Below, one piece after another: positions 18,352 through 28,411 of a stretch of DNA of 64,000 nucleotides. This DNA is from CAZWDL01 sp964632995. Lineage in GTDB: Bacteria > Bacteroidota > Bacteroidia > Chitinophagales > Saprospiraceae. Each line of letters begins with the position of its first letter. Position 1 is the first letter of the stretch. The stretch covers positions 4,513-68,512 of the forward strand of contig CAZWDL010000027.1 of assembly GCA_964632995.1 (NCBI GenBank). The letters are read 5' to 3'. The notes below the pieces were generated by a model. The model searched no databases. It was given only the letters and a program-made list of their open reading frames with translations, and was not told where the DNA came from. Position numbers and translations under genes: made by a program.

Positions 18352-18915
18352 ATGAGCACCCTTGACAATCCCAATGCGCCCGTTAATCCTTCCTCTATCG
18401 GGCCGACCATTCTTCGCTACGGTCTGATCGGCGCACTGGTCTTTATTGTTTACGCCCTGATCGGTAACCTTACGGGAATGACCAGCCCCGGCGCCGGCTT
18501 TGGTATGATGGCGCTGAATCTGCTTATCTCACTCGTCCTTTTCGTAGGCGTTATCGTCATTGCTGTCCGGAATTTTCGCGATAGCGAGAATAACGGTTTT
18601 ATCAGTTTCAAAAATGCTTTCCTGATCGGTCTCGGCGTCGTCGTTATCATCGGTATTTTGAACGGTCTGTTCACGTATTTGTACGCGACGGTCATCGAGC
18701 CCGATTACCTCGAAACAGTACTGGAGGAAACGGAGCGCATGTACGAACGCTTTAATATGAGCGAAGACCAAATCGAAGAGCTGATGGCCCAAATGCGCGA
18801 TACGATGACACCCGGCCGCCTGCTTATACAGAGCCTGATCGGCAGCGTGATCATGGGCGCTATCGTTTCCGCTATCGTTGGAGCGATAATGAAGCGCAAT
18901 CCGGAAAATGCCTGA
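18352..18915 (+). CDS. DUF4199 membrane protein
   Basis: The 187 residues carry four hydrophobic segments (around 23-45, 52-74, 90-112 and 155-177) and a charged loop LEETERMYERFNMSEDQIEE between the third and fourth. This layout, with an amphipathic acidic segment before the final helix, is that of DUF4199, a family restricted largely to Bacteroidota with no known function. It probably sits in the inner membrane. A strong terminator follows 20 bp after the stop, and a second DUF4199 gene of different sequence lies next, suggesting an old duplication. Confidence 0.85.
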   Translation: MSTLDNPNAPVNPSSIGPTILRYGLIGALVFIVYALIGNLTGMTSPGAGFGMMALNLLISLVLFVGVIVIAVRNFRDSENNGFISFKNAFLIGLGVVVIIGILNGLFTYLYATVIEPDYLETVLEETERMYERFNMSEDQIEELMAQMRDTMTPGRLLIQSLIGSVIMGAIVSAIVGAIMKRNPENA

Positions 18916-18934
18916 CCCTTAGCTTTAAAGAAAC

Positions 18935-18977
18935 AAAAGCGGCGTTATTTTCTTCCTGGGAAAAATAGCGCCGCTTT
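18935..18977 (+). terminator. Rho-independent terminator after the first DUF4199 gene
   Basis: A stem of about 15 bp pairs 18936-18951 with 18961-18976 with one G-U-type mismatch, around a 9-base loop, followed by a run of T. It separates the two DUF4199 genes. Confidence 0.85.
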
Positions 18978-19031
18978 TTCATATCAGAACAAACAGAAAC
19001 AACCTGCCCTTCCTGGACGAATTTTGTTAAT

Positions 19032-19061
19032 TTTGCCCCGTCATTTAATATTATACCTTTG
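19032..19061 (+). promoter_or_regulatory. TTTG-N18-TACCTTTG promoter-like pair overlapping a start codon
   Basis: TTTG at 19032-19035 and TACCTTTG at 19054-19061 are 18 bp apart, close to the Bacteroidota consensus. The last bases of the element form the TTG proposed as the start of the second DUF4199 gene, so the two calls conflict: transcripts begun here would lack that codon. Confidence 0.55.
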
Positions 19062-19556
19062 AATAGAAATATCAAATACGGGGCATTCGCCGGCCTGGTT
19101 ACGATCGCTTACTTTTTACTCTTCTACGCCATCAGCCCACGCCTGATGCTGAGCTCCTGGGTAAACTGGGGGTCGCTGCTCATCTACATCGGTTTTATGG
19201 CAATGGCCTGCCATCAGGAAAGAGCGGAGTTGGGGCGGGAGTACGACCTGAAACAGGCGCTGCGCACGGCTTTTACCGTTTACGTATTAGCCAGCGTATT
19301 GTACTACGCTTTCAACTATCTCATGTTTAACTTTTTTGACCCGGTCCTGGTGGAAATACAGCGGGAACTGGTCCTGGAAAACCTGGAACGTATGTCAGGT
19401 GTATTAGGAGAGGACAATGTGGAGCAGATGCAGCAACAGTATGAGAAAGAGAGTTTTGAGTTGACGCTTTCTAATATACTGCTGAGTTTCGCCTGGAGCC
19501 TGATCGGCGGATTCATTATTTCACTGGCGCTGGCTGCTGTGATGAGGCGACGGTAA
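19059..19556 (+). CDS. DUF4199 membrane protein, second copy, TTG start
   Basis: The 165 residues have four hydrophobic segments and an acidic loop (VEIQRELVLENLERMSG) before the last helix, as in the preceding DUF4199 protein, but the two sequences are far diverged. The TTG at 19059 gives MNRNIKYGAFAGLVTIAYFL, the expected family N-terminus. The next in-frame ATG is at 19146 and would delete the first helix. The TTG overlaps a promoter-like element, so the true start is uncertain. Followed 31 bp later by the glycosyltransferase 2 gene, which has its own promoter-like element. Confidence 0.78.
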   Translation: MNRNIKYGAFAGLVTIAYFLLFYAISPRLMLSSWVNWGSLLIYIGFMAMACHQERAELGREYDLKQALRTAFTVYVLASVLYYAFNYLMFNFFDPVLVEIQRELVLENLERMSGVLGEDNVEQMQQQYEKESFELTLSNILLSFAWSLIGGFIISLALAAVMRRR

Positions 19557-19557
19557 T

Positions 19558-19565
19558 TACTTTTG
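19558..19565 (+). promoter_or_regulatory. TACTTTTG, candidate -7 element
   Basis: An exact TAnnTTTG match lies 22 bp before the ATG of the glycosyltransferase 2 gene and just after the DUF4199 stop. Confidence 0.5.
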
Positions 19566-19587
19566 TAAAAATAATTCACGCTCGAGC

Positions 19588-20577
19588 ATGGATATATCTG
19601 TGGTCATCCCTTTACTAAACGAAGAGGAATCCCTTCCGGAGCTCACCGGCTGGATACAGCGGGTGATGGAAGACAACGGTTTCTCTTACGAGCTTATCCT
19701 GGTGGACGACGGCAGCACCGATGGCTCCTGGGCGGTCATCGAAGAGTTGTCGGAGGCAAACCCGCAGGTTAAAGGCATCAAGTTTCGCCGCAACTACGGC
19801 AAATCTGCCGCCCTCAATACCGGATTCGATCAGGTAAAGGGTGATGTCGTTATTACCATGGATGCCGATCTGCAGGACAGTCCTGATGAAATTCCCGAAC
19901 TCTACCGGCTGATCACAGAAGAAAACTACGACCTTATATCAGGGTGGAAAAAAGAACGGCACGATCCCCTATCCAAGACCATCCCTTCCAAGTTTTTCAA
20001 CGCCATCACCCGCTGGATCAGCAAGATACAGCTGCACGATTTCAATTGCGGCCTGAAAGCCTACAAGCAGGACGTAGTCAAAAGCATAGAAGTCTATGGG
20101 GAAATGCACCGCTACATCCCACTGCTTGCCAAATGGGCGGGCTTTAAACGCATTGGAGAGAAGGTCGTCGAACACCGCCCCCGCAAGTACGGCAAAACCA
20201 AATTCGGACTGGAGCGCTTCATCAACGGTTTTCTGGACCTTTTATCCATCACCTTTGTCGGTAAGTTCGGCAAGCGGCCCATGCACTTTTTTGGCCTGCT
20301 GGGCACCCTCATTTTTATGCTGGGCCTCATCGCGGCTCTGTATATCGGGTTTGGAAAGCTGTATCGCCTGAATCAGGGATTACCCACCATTCTGGTCACG
20401 GATAACCCCTACTTTTATATAGCCCTGACCTGTATGATCATCGGTACTGTCCTCTTCGTAACGGGTTTTCTGGCCGAATTGGTAGCTCGCAGCTCTTCGG
20501 ACCGCGATACGTATCACATCGCCCAAACCATCGGACTGGGACAAAGGAAGACACGAACTGCAGAAGAATCAAAGTAA
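19588..20577 (+). CDS. Glycosyltransferase family 2, polyprenyl-phosphate type
   Basis: The N-terminal 230 residues are a GT-A fold of family 2: ISVVIPLLNEEESLPEL at the start, LVDDGSTDGS for the nucleotide-sugar site, and MDADLQDSPDEIPEL for the metal-binding DxD. The pattern resembles dolichyl/undecaprenyl-phosphate sugar transferases such as DPM1 and GtrB. Two hydrophobic segments near residues 240-262 and 278-300 anchor it in the inner membrane, as in GtrB-like enzymes. It probably loads a sugar on undecaprenyl phosphate for a later GT-C enzyme; the large membrane protein at 14532 could be such a partner but this is only inference. Neighbours are a family 4 glycosyltransferase and gmhA. 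Confidence 0.88.
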   Translation: MDISVVIPLLNEEESLPELTGWIQRVMEDNGFSYELILVDDGSTDGSWAVIEELSEANPQVKGIKFRRNYGKSAALNTGFDQVKGDVVITMDADLQDSPDEIPELYRLITEENYDLISGWKKERHDPLSKTIPSKFFNAITRWISKIQLHDFNCGLKAYKQDVVKSIEVYGEMHRYIPLLAKWAGFKRIGEKVVEHRPRKYGKTKFGLERFINGFLDLLSITFVGKFGKRPMHFFGLLGTLIFMLGLIAALYIGFGKLYRLNQGLPTILVTDNPYFYIALTCMIIGTVLFVTGFLAELVARSSSDRDTYHIAQTIGLGQRKTRTAEESK

Positions 20578-20711
20578 TTTCAGGATGCTGAATACTCCAT
20601 CGGGCTGCTGGAACCCGGAACGCATCACCCGGCCCTAAGGAGCAAAGGGGCGCAACAATTCGCCTCTTCCAAACCCCTGAAACTACTTCAAACAATCATT
20701 GACTAACGGAC

Positions 20712-21881
20712 ATGTCTCTAACTTTTCATTCAGTGATAATACTTTCTCCGGCGCATCCTTTGCGCGGCGGCATCGCTTCTTCCACCGAACGGCTGGCCCT
20801 GGCCTTACAAGAGCAAGGCGCGGAGGTGACGATATACTCCTTCCGGCTGCAGTACCCGGACCTTCTCTTTCCCGGGAAAACCCAGTATACCGGCGATCCT
20901 CCTCCGGAAGGCTTACGTATCCGCACGGTGGTCAATTCCGTCAATCCACTCAACTGGATTCGCGTAGGACGGGAGCTGAGCGGGTTGCGTCCCGACTTGC
21001 TCATTGTGCGTTACTGGTTGCCCTTTATGGCGCCCTCCCTGGGTACGGTCGCCCGTCTGACGCGGCGCAACGGTCATACGAAGGTCATTGCCATCACCGA
21101 TAACGTCATTCCTCACGAGAGCCGGCCCGGCGACCGGGCGCTGACCCGCTATTTTATAAATTCCTCCGATGGCTTCGTCGTCATGTCCAAATCGGTGGAA
21201 CAGGACATCCGGAACTTTGATACAGAAAAACCGGTGACCTATGTGCCGCATCCCATCTACGACAACTACGGCCCCCGCGTCGACCGGGAGCGGGCGATCG
21301 ACTATTTACAACTGGAGGGGGGATACCGCTACCTGCTCTTCTTCGGCTTTATCCGGCACTACAAGGGGCTGGATCTGTTAATCCGGGCGATGGCTGATGA
21401 GCGACTGCGGGATAGTCCCCTGCGCCTGATCGTCGCCGGGGAATTTTACGAGGATCGCAGCAGCTACGAGGCGCTTATCCGGGAGTTGGGGCTGGAAGAA
21501 AAAGTACAGCTATTCGCCGAATATATTCCAAATGAGGAGGTGAAGTACTATTTTGGCGCTGCCGATCTGGTGGTGCAGCCCTACCGCAGCGCTACGCAAA
21601 GCGGCATCTCTCAACTGGCCTATCACTTCCAACGGCCTATGCTGGTAACCCGCGTAGGGGGACTACCCGAAATTGTCGAACACGGTAAGGCGGGATATGT
21701 GGTAGATACTGATGTGGATGCCATTGCCGCCGCTATCTTCGACTTTTTTGAGCAGGATCGCCTTGAAATGATGATGGCCGGCGTTGAAGAAAATAAAAAG
21801 CTTTTCTCCTGGAACCGGATGGTGGAAGGGCTGAAGGAAGTATACGGGAGGGTAGAGGGTAGAGGGACGATTATGAGATAG
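20712..21881 (+). CDS. Glycosyltransferase family 4
   Basis: The 389 residues form a GT-B fold. The N-terminal half holds LRGGIASSTERLALALQEQG, the acceptor side, and the C-terminal half holds LFFGFIRHYKGLDLLIRAM and VQPYRSATQSGISQLAYHF, the donor-binding segment in which family 4 enzymes use an E-x7-E-like motif; here the second half reads PMLVTRVGGLPEIVEHGKAG. The sugar and acceptor cannot be told. Its place between a family 2 transferase and gmhA suggests lipopolysaccharide or surface glycan assembly. The gap of 134 bp before it shows nothing recognisable. Confidence 0.85.
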   Translation: MSLTFHSVIILSPAHPLRGGIASSTERLALALQEQGAEVTIYSFRLQYPDLLFPGKTQYTGDPPPEGLRIRTVVNSVNPLNWIRVGRELSGLRPDLLIVRYWLPFMAPSLGTVARLTRRNGHTKVIAITDNVIPHESRPGDRALTRYFINSSDGFVVMSKSVEQDIRNFDTEKPVTYVPHPIYDNYGPRVDRERAIDYLQLEGGYRYLLFFGFIRHYKGLDLLIRAMADERLRDSPLRLIVAGEFYEDRSSYEALIRELGLEEKVQLFAEYIPNEEVKYYFGAADLVVQPYRSATQSGISQLAYHFQRPMLVTRVGGLPEIVEHGKAGYVVDTDVDAIAAAIFDFFEQDRLEMMMAGVEENKKLFSWNRMVEGLKEVYGRVEGRGTIMR

Positions 21882-21922
21882 GCACTTTTTTATAAATTAA
21901 GTATCAAGCATTTCAATTCTCC

Positions 21923-22522
21923 ATGAAGAACAGCGATCAACTTCGATCCATCATTCGCGACAGCATTAGCACCAAACAGGTCTTGCTGGAGGATGAAACA
22001 CTGCTGGAAACGCTGCAACAGGTGATAGAAGCCTGCGTGACGACTTTCCGTAACGGCGGCAAAGTGCTGTTTTGCGGTAACGGCGGCAGTGCGGCCGACG
22101 CCCAGCACCTGGCCGCAGAATTTTCGGGGCGCTTCTATTTCGATCGCGATCCCTTGTTTGCGGAAGCACTGCATGTCAATACGTCCTTTCTGACGGCGGT
22201 GGCCAATGATTACAGCTACGAAGAAGCCTTCGCACGCATGGTGCGCGCCGCCGGACGGGAGGGAGACCTGCTCTTCGCCTTGTCAACCTCCGGTAACTCG
22301 CCGAATATCCTGCGCGCTGCCGAAGACGCTCAGCGACTGGGCATGACGGTTGTTTCCATGACCGGCCGTGACGGTGGAAAACTGCGTTCGATCGGTCATC
22401 ACCTCCTCAATGTTCCTTCGGGCGATACGCCCCGTATTCAGGAGTGCCACATGCTCCTGGGACACGCTATCTGCCAGCAAGTCGAAGCCCGTTTGTTCGG
22501 TGAGCAGATAAATGACAAATAA
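21923..22522 (+). CDS. gmhA: Sedoheptulose-7-phosphate isomerase
   Basis: The 199-residue SIS-domain protein carries VLFCGNGGSAADAQHLAAEF, ALSTSGNSPNILRAAEDA and the C-terminal RIQECHMLLGHAICQQVE, all standard in GmhA. It converts sedoheptulose 7-phosphate to D-glycero-D-manno-heptose 7-phosphate, the first step toward ADP-heptose for lipopolysaccharide core. The gene for the later phosphatase, gmhB, is at 33855-34448, beyond two giant surface-protein genes, and hldE-type genes are not in the window. Start ATG 21923 gives the usual length. Confidence 0.92.
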   Translation: MKNSDQLRSIIRDSISTKQVLLEDETLLETLQQVIEACVTTFRNGGKVLFCGNGGSAADAQHLAAEFSGRFYFDRDPLFAEALHVNTSFLTAVANDYSYEEAFARMVRAAGREGDLLFALSTSGNSPNILRAAEDAQRLGMTVVSMTGRDGGKLRSIGHHLLNVPSGDTPRIQECHMLLGHAICQQVEARLFGEQINDK

Positions 22523-22527
22523 AAATA

Positions 22528-22558
22528 TTGTAGATGTATAAATCAAACCTTATATTTG
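22528..22558 (+). promoter_or_regulatory. TTG-N20-TATATTTG promoter-like pair
   Basis: TTG at 22528-22530 is followed 20 bp later by TATATTTG at 22551-22558. This is the best candidate promoter for the first giant surface-protein gene and would give a leader of about 220 nt before ATG 22788. Confidence 0.55.
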
Positions 22559-22787
22559 TTCCGGAGAGTGTTTTTTTCACTTCCCGTTAATATACTACCC
22601 CCCGTTATCATCCTACCCCGGATGGCATCAGCGCTTTAAGCATTCGCTGTGCTAAACATTGATCCTGCTTTGACGGCATCCCAAAACCGGTAAAAAAAAC
22701 GACGACCTAGGAAAGCCGTTGGCCCCGGCATCAGAACTGCTGAGGTGAACGGCCGGCGATATTTATAGAAGCTAACAAATCAATCTC

Positions 22788-25700
22788 ATGAAACAGATCT
22801 TTTACACGTTAAATGGTCTGGCCACCTGCCGTACCATCAACTCTCTGCTCAGGGTAACGCTTAGCGCCTGGCTAATATCACTACCTTTGTTGCTCAGCGC
22901 TCAGTCTGCTGCCGAGGGGGGTGCTCTCAGCCTGGATGATGAACAGAACGCCGTTTCCCTCTGTGTTACCGCACCGGCTACCGCTTTATCTTTAAACAAC
23001 ACCGGAAGTGGTGATGCCTACGTCTACCTGCTGACGGATGCCGATAATATACTGGAAGCCGTCCTGGATAATACTACCGTTGATCCTGCTACCTATTCCC
23101 CGGGTGCTTACCGGATCCACGGACTGGCGTACAGCGGGAGCCTTACCGCAACGCCGGGAGCGGAGGTGACATCGGTTTCGCTCTCCGATGGAGACTATGA
23201 CCTTTCCGATAACTTTATCAACCTGCATATTCTGCCTGCTCCTGTTCTGGAAACAGAACTGATTATTGCCGGTGTCGACTTTCCAGCGAGCGGAACCTGC
23301 GGCCACTTCAACGTGATCCTGGAAGCTACTTTCCGGAATACCGGTCCGGTTGACCTGAGTGATCTCAGCGGCCGCCTGGACCTGGACGCCGTGGATGCCT
23401 TTGGCGGGGCTTTTGTCAACCCGGTCGACGCTCCGGTTATCGTTGAAGGAACGGCCGGAGGAGAAGACCTCAATGAGCAATACGACGGGATAGTGAACAC
23501 CGAGCTCTTTCAGTCCGGAGTTGCTCTGGGCCGGTCGGAGTCCGTAAAATTGCGCCTCAGCCTGGAAATAGCCCCCGAAGGAGCGGCTGATCCCGCCGTT
23601 TTGCAAGCTTTGCTGGAATCGGAAGCTGCGGGCGACTACAGCGGATACGCAAGCGGATCAGTCCCTGCTCCGCCGGCGTCTTGTACCGTTAATGCCGGCG
23701 CCTCAGCGCCACTGGGCGACTGCTGGCTGAAGAGTAAACAGCTGGCGGCAAACAACCAGGTCAATCTGACCGTAAACGCCGCCTGCGAAGCCTTTTTTAC
23801 GCCCGATGAATTCATCGAAAATCATTTTCCCGGGTGCGACGCATCGAACTATCCGCTCGGGGGCTACTATCGCGTCTTTTTCCAGGGAAAGGAAATTACC
23901 GGACCGGTTGACCTTTCTCAATATGTCGGCCAGAAACTGGTTTACCAAGTGAAGAGCGTAGCCCATGAATGCCTCGCGGTCTGGGGCTATGTACTCACGG
24001 AAGATAAAAGCGGCCCCACGGTCAATTGCCCCAATGATGTGCGGGGGTTGATCAAATACAAAGACGACGCGGAAACAAAATTCCGGGCCGCCGAAGGGCC
24101 GGAAGCCGCAACAAGCGGCAAAATCTTTAATTTCCTTACCTGCACCGAAATCGATTCGGTTTACGAAGCGGACCGCTCCTGGAAAGATCAGCGTTACAAG
24201 TACTACACGGGCTTTCCGCAGGCATCCGATGCCTGTGGCCAGGCTTTCCCGACAGAGGTTATTGACGAGCTGGATGAATTGGGCTGCGAAGAATACCTCA
24301 GGGTGAATGGCCGGCAGGTGGCCGCTATCCTGAGCCGGACTTTTGTGTTCAGGGATCAGTTTGACAACCGTGATTCCTGTACGCAGCAAATCTATTTTTT
24401 CCGTCCTTACCTCTTTCTTCCGGAATGCAAACTGGAACTCGATCAGTGCGTGTACAGCAGCGATAGCCTGGATTTGCTGCCGGAAGCCATCGGGTCGGCG
24501 CCTTTTTTTGTAACCGGCGGCTGCGACACCCTATTGTTAACGGATCACGTTTGTGATTTTACGGTGTCTTACGAAGATCAGTATTTCCAGGCGCCGGAAA
24601 ACTGTGGTCAGAAGATCATTCGTATCTGGTCGATTCTGGACTGGTGCTGGCGCAATACGGATTATATCAATCAGATAGGGCGCTCCGAAGGCTATGCGGA
24701 TTGTCCGGGTTTTCCCGATTTTCTGGGGAAGAAGGTACAGTACGAGCAGCATATTATTATTGGAGACACCCAAGCACCGGTGGTCTATTGTCCCGGTGCG
24801 GACGCCGTTGACAGCCAGCCCGATGAGCTCGTCTTTTCCGCCGGCCCTTTCGATTGTAATGGGACGATTGCGCCGCCTGCGCCCATCGTAGAAGGAGAAT
24901 GTGAAGCCTGGACCTGGACCTTTGAGCTCTACGGCGACGTGTATGATCCAAAGATTCTTCTGACGACCTACGAATACATCGGAACGGCTGGTGACGATCA
25001 CATGCTGAGCGGAGTACCCACCGGAGAGTACGACCTGTTCTATATCGTAACCGATGCTTGTGGAAATACCACGCGTATTGCGAACCCCTGCCCGGTAGTA
25101 GTGCGCGACGCCGTCAACCCGGTGGCCGTATGCAACGATGAACTCAACATCTCTATCGGCGGGGAAAACTACGCCAATGTGCCGGCGGCAGATATTGATG
25201 AAGGAAGCTGGGATAACTGTGGTCCGGTAGAGCTACATGCGCGACGCACCATCGAAGATGATTGCGTGGATAGCTATCTGCAGCAAATCGAACAGGAACC
25301 TGCTCTGACTAATCTTATTGCTGTACAAAGGGCGGACATAGGCAATACCGCTCTGCTGGAGGAATACCCGGCAGCTATGATCTTTTATTTCACTGCTGCC
25401 CCGGACCGGGGAGGCCGTCTCGCGCTGCTCCTGGAGCAGGATGGCTTTTTCTACAGCACCTGGGCGGCTTCCGCTTATTTCACTTGCTGCGATATCAGCA
25501 CAGATACCACCGATAAAGTGAACGTAGAACTGCGCGTCACCGACCGCGGCGGCAATCAGAACAAATGCTGGATGCGGGTGCTGGTGGAGGATAAAATTCC
25601 GCCTCGCTGCCGGGTGAAAAATACCAGTATTCTTTGTACCGAAATCGATTTTGACCCTGCTGACCAGCTTCAGGTGGCCGCCCGTTTTGGAGAAGCAGAA

Positions 25701-28394
25701 GAGGTGGTAGAGGTGATCGATAACTGTGGAGCGACCATCAGCGAAGAGCAGGTCTTCCAATCCGATAACTGCGGTACCGGCGTAATAGAACGGCGCTTTA
25801 CGGTAACCGACGGCAGCGGTTTGTCTTCGGGGTGCACCCAACGCATTACCCTGGAAGAAGTAAACGATTATACCATTCGCTTTCCCGGCGACATCGATAT
25901 CGATGAATGCGGCGCCGCTCCCGAGGCCGATATCCTTGCGGAAAGCTTTGCCTGTGACATTCTGGCGGTCAGCCGGGATACTGCCCGTTTCGATGCTTCC
26001 GGCGACGAATGCTTCAAGAGGTTCGTCACCTTCAGCGTTATCAACTGGTGCGAATACGACGGGGAAAGCGTTCAGCCTACTGAGATCCCGCGCGACATCG
26101 ATCAGGACGGCGACTTCGCAGAAGATACCTGGCTGGAAGCCGGTCTCGATCCGGATTTTGTAGCCACCTATTTGCCCGGAGAAACAGAACCCTTGATCGT
26201 TAAAATTTTTGCCGCCGATGACCAGGGCGCTCAACAGGCCTTACCAGAACAGGTGCTGGTTCATCGCGAATGCGCCGATGGTAGCTTCCTGGTTGGTTAT
26301 CGCAGCTACCGGCACTTGGGCGGAGGCAACTACGAACTGTTTTGTGAAAAAGACGCTGCCGCCATCTGCGTCGATAAGCTGTACGATCAGCAGTGCTGGA
26401 CGCCCGGTTTTTACGAGTATACCCAGCTGATAAAAGTTTACGATACGGAGGCTCCCTTTCTCGAGTTGCTTACCAATGAGCTGGAGTTCTGCGCTTACGG
26501 GAGCCCGGCCGAGGACTGTGGCGGACAGGTGTTTGTCCCCTTCCAGCTTGGCGATGATTGCACACCGGCGGATACCGAATTGCGGAATATCCGTCTTCTC
26601 GTCGATCGCGACCCGGCCAACGTGCTTACTTTGGACGACGGCGTATTCAACCTGACCGAAGAAGACGGTATTCTTCTCCTCAGTGGGAAGTTACCAGTCG
26701 GTACGCACCGCTTCTTGCTGCAGGCCACGGATGGCTGTGGTAACCTGGCCGGTCTGAGTATTGACTTTTCGGTAGTCGACTGCAAGTCGCCGGCGCCGAT
26801 CTGCATCAACGGACTGGCTATTGAACTGATGCCCGTGGACACCAATGACGACGGCAGCGTCGATACCGGCATGAATACCATCTGGGCCACGGATTATATC
26901 GCCAGCCCGATCGATGACTGTGCGGGCGAAGTGACCTACTCCATCAATTGGGTAGGAGAGATCCCCGACAGCACACAAACGGCTCTGACCGTCACCTGTG
27001 ACGACCCCCTTTATCAGGCCCTGCCGGTGGAAGTCCATGCCTGGGATAAAGAAGGTAATCACGATTATTGCGAAACCTTCATTGTGGTGGAGGATCTCCG
27101 GGAAATTTGTGACCTGCCGGTCACTGGAAGCATCGCCGGATTGATTCGTACCGAGGCAGCCCAACCGGTAGAGCATGTGCGTGTACAGCTCAGCGGCGGC
27201 GTTTCCCGTTTCGTGCATACCGGTAATGATGGCTTGTATCATTTCGCAGGGCTGGAGCAGGGCTACGATTACTCCGTGCAGACCGAACTCGATGAAGACC
27301 CTTTAAACGGAGTGACTACCTTTGACCTAATCCTCATCTCCAAGCATATCCTTGGCGTTAAGCGTATCGACAGCCCCTACCGTTTGATCGCCGCCGATGC
27401 GAACCGCTCGAATTCAGTCACCACGCTCGATCTTATCCAGTTACGCAAGCTGATCCTCGGCGTGGCGCCGGATTTATCCAATAACACGAGCTGGCGTTTC
27501 GTACCGGCGCATCATCAGTTTGCCGATTCCCAAAACCCCTGGTCCGAACTGAATCAGGAAAGCGGTAACAGTATCCTGAGCATCAACAACCTGAGCGGCG
27601 ATGTGAGCATGGCTGATCTGATCGGCATCAAAGTAGGAGATGTAAACGGCAACGCCAGGCCCAACACCTGGCAGTCTGTAGAAGAACGGCAGACTACCGG
27701 CGCGCTGACCCTGCACACCAGTAATGTCCTTTTACAGAAGGGAGAAAGATATACGGTGGCCTTCGGGGCCGACGACCTGTCGTCGGTCGCAGGCTTTCAG
27801 TTTACGCTCCAATTCGATCAGGCGTTGGTTGAACTGATCGATATGCAGTATGGTATCGCACAGGCCCATCACTTCGGAGTTTTCCCGGCGGAAGGGCTCA
27901 TTACCAGTTCCTGGAATACCGGCGGGCAAGTTGAAGCAGCTGAAAATACGGCGTTGCCGGGGCAAGTGGAGACCGGAGGGCAACTCTTTACTCTAGTCTT
28001 TCGCGCCAAATCCACCGTTCAGCTCAAGGAAGCCCTGAATATTGGCTCACGCCTCACCCCCGCCGAAGCCTATACCACGGATGGAGAGTTGATGGACGTG
28101 GAGCTCGATTTCGATCAAGGCGGCACTTCTTCCGGCGTTTTCCAACTGTATCAAAACCGTCCGAACCCCTTTACACAGGAGACTCAGATCGGATTTGAAC
28201 TGCCTGCCGCCGGCGAGGTGGTGCTAAATATCCACGATGTCAATGGTCGCCTCATTCAAACCATTGCAGGTGACTATGCAAAAGGATACAACGAAATCCG
28301 GCTTGACCGGCAGCAATTGCCGGCCGGCGTGCTGTACTATACCCTGAAAACGACTCAGCATACGGCTACTCGCAAAATGATTTTGGTGAAGTAG
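22788..28394 (+). CDS. Giant secreted protein with dockerin-like, cohesin-like and T9SS type A modules
   Basis: This 1868-residue protein begins with a signal peptide ending near LPLLLSAQSA. From about residue 150 it has a Cys-containing module (IIAGVDFPASGTCGHFNVIL) and a long Cys-rich region with segments like GPTVNCPNDVRG, APVVYCPGADAV and NPVAVCNDELNI, recalling HYR-type beta-sandwich repeats. Near residues 1445-1545 a carboxypeptidase-regulatory-like domain leads into two dockerin-like loops (NGVTTFDLILISKHILG and ADANRSNSVTTLDLIQLRKL). A cohesin-like domain follows at about 1640-1770, and the tail from FQLYQNRPNPFTQE (about 1785) is a T9SS type A sorting domain. It is probably exported and fixed to the cell surface. 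Function unknown. It is a paralogue of the next gene, with an extra block of roughly 500 residues at about 935-1437. Confidence 0.85.
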   Translation: MKQIFYTLNGLATCRTINSLLRVTLSAWLISLPLLLSAQSAAEGGALSLDDEQNAVSLCVTAPATALSLNNTGSGDAYVYLLTDADNILEAVLDNTTVDPATYSPGAYRIHGLAYSGSLTATPGAEVTSVSLSDGDYDLSDNFINLHILPAPVLETELIIAGVDFPASGTCGHFNVILEATFRNTGPVDLSDLSGRLDLDAVDAFGGAFVNPVDAPVIVEGTAGGEDLNEQYDGIVNTELFQSGVALGRSESVKLRLSLEIAPEGAADPAVLQALLESEAAGDYSGYASGSVPAPPASCTVNAGASAPLGDCWLKSKQLAANNQVNLTVNAACEAFFTPDEFIENHFPGCDASNYPLGGYYRVFFQGKEITGPVDLSQYVGQKLVYQVKSVAHECLAVWGYVLTEDKSGPTVNCPNDVRGLIKYKDDAETKFRAAEGPEAATSGKIFNFLTCTEIDSVYEADRSWKDQRYKYYTGFPQASDACGQAFPTEVIDELDELGCEEYLRVNGRQVAAILSRTFVFRDQFDNRDSCTQQIYFFRPYLFLPECKLELDQCVYSSDSLDLLPEAIGSAPFFVTGGCDTLLLTDHVCDFTVSYEDQYFQAPENCGQKIIRIWSILDWCWRNTDYINQIGRSEGYADCPGFPDFLGKKVQYEQHIIIGDTQAPVVYCPGADAVDSQPDELVFSAGPFDCNGTIAPPAPIVEGECEAWTWTFELYGDVYDPKILLTTYEYIGTAGDDHMLSGVPTGEYDLFYIVTDACGNTTRIANPCPVVVRDAVNPVAVCNDELNISIGGENYANVPAADIDEGSWDNCGPVELHARRTIEDDCVDSYLQQIEQEPALTNLIAVQRADIGNTALLEEYPAAMIFYFTAAPDRGGRLALLLEQDGFFYSTWAASAYFTCCDISTDTTDKVNVELRVTDRGGNQNKCWMRVLVEDKIPPRCRVKNTSILCTEIDFDPADQLQVAARFGEAEEVVEVIDNCGATISEEQVFQSDNCGTGVIERRFTVTDGSGLSSGCTQRITLEEVNDYTIRFPGDIDIDECGAAPEADILAESFACDILAVSRDTARFDASGDECFKRFVTFSVINWCEYDGESVQPTEIPRDIDQDGDFAEDTWLEAGLDPDFVATYLPGETEPLIVKIFAADDQGAQQALPEQVLVHRECADGSFLVGYRSYRHLGGGNYELFCEKDAAAICVDKLYDQQCWTPGFYEYTQLIKVYDTEAPFLELLTNELEFCAYGSPAEDCGGQVFVPFQLGDDCTPADTELRNIRLLVDRDPANVLTLDDGVFNLTEEDGILLLSGKLPVGTHRFLLQATDGCGNLAGLSIDFSVVDCKSPAPICINGLAIELMPVDTNDDGSVDTGMNTIWATDYIASPIDDCAGEVTYSINWVGEIPDSTQTALTVTCDDPLYQALPVEVHAWDKEGNHDYCETFIVVEDLREICDLPVTGSIAGLIRTEAAQPVEHVRVQLSGGVSRFVHTGNDGLYHFAGLEQGYDYSVQTELDEDPLNGVTTFDLILISKHILGVKRIDSPYRLIAADANRSNSVTTLDLIQLRKLILGVAPDLSNNTSWRFVPAHHQFADSQNPWSELNQESGNSILSINNLSGDVSMADLIGIKVGDVNGNARPNTWQSVEERQTTGALTLHTSNVLLQKGERYTVAFGADDLSSVAGFQFTLQFDQALVELIDMQYGIAQAHHFGVFPAEGLITSSWNTGGQVEAAENTALPGQVETGGQLFTLVFRAKSTVQLKEALNIGSRLTPAEAYTTDGELMDVELDFDQGGTSSGVFQLYQNRPNPFTQETQIGFELPAAGEVVLNIHDVNGRLIQTIAGDYAKGYNEIRLDRQQLPAGVLYYTLKTTQHTATRKMILVK

Positions 28395-28411
28395 AACGCT
28401 GCTGACATTTT

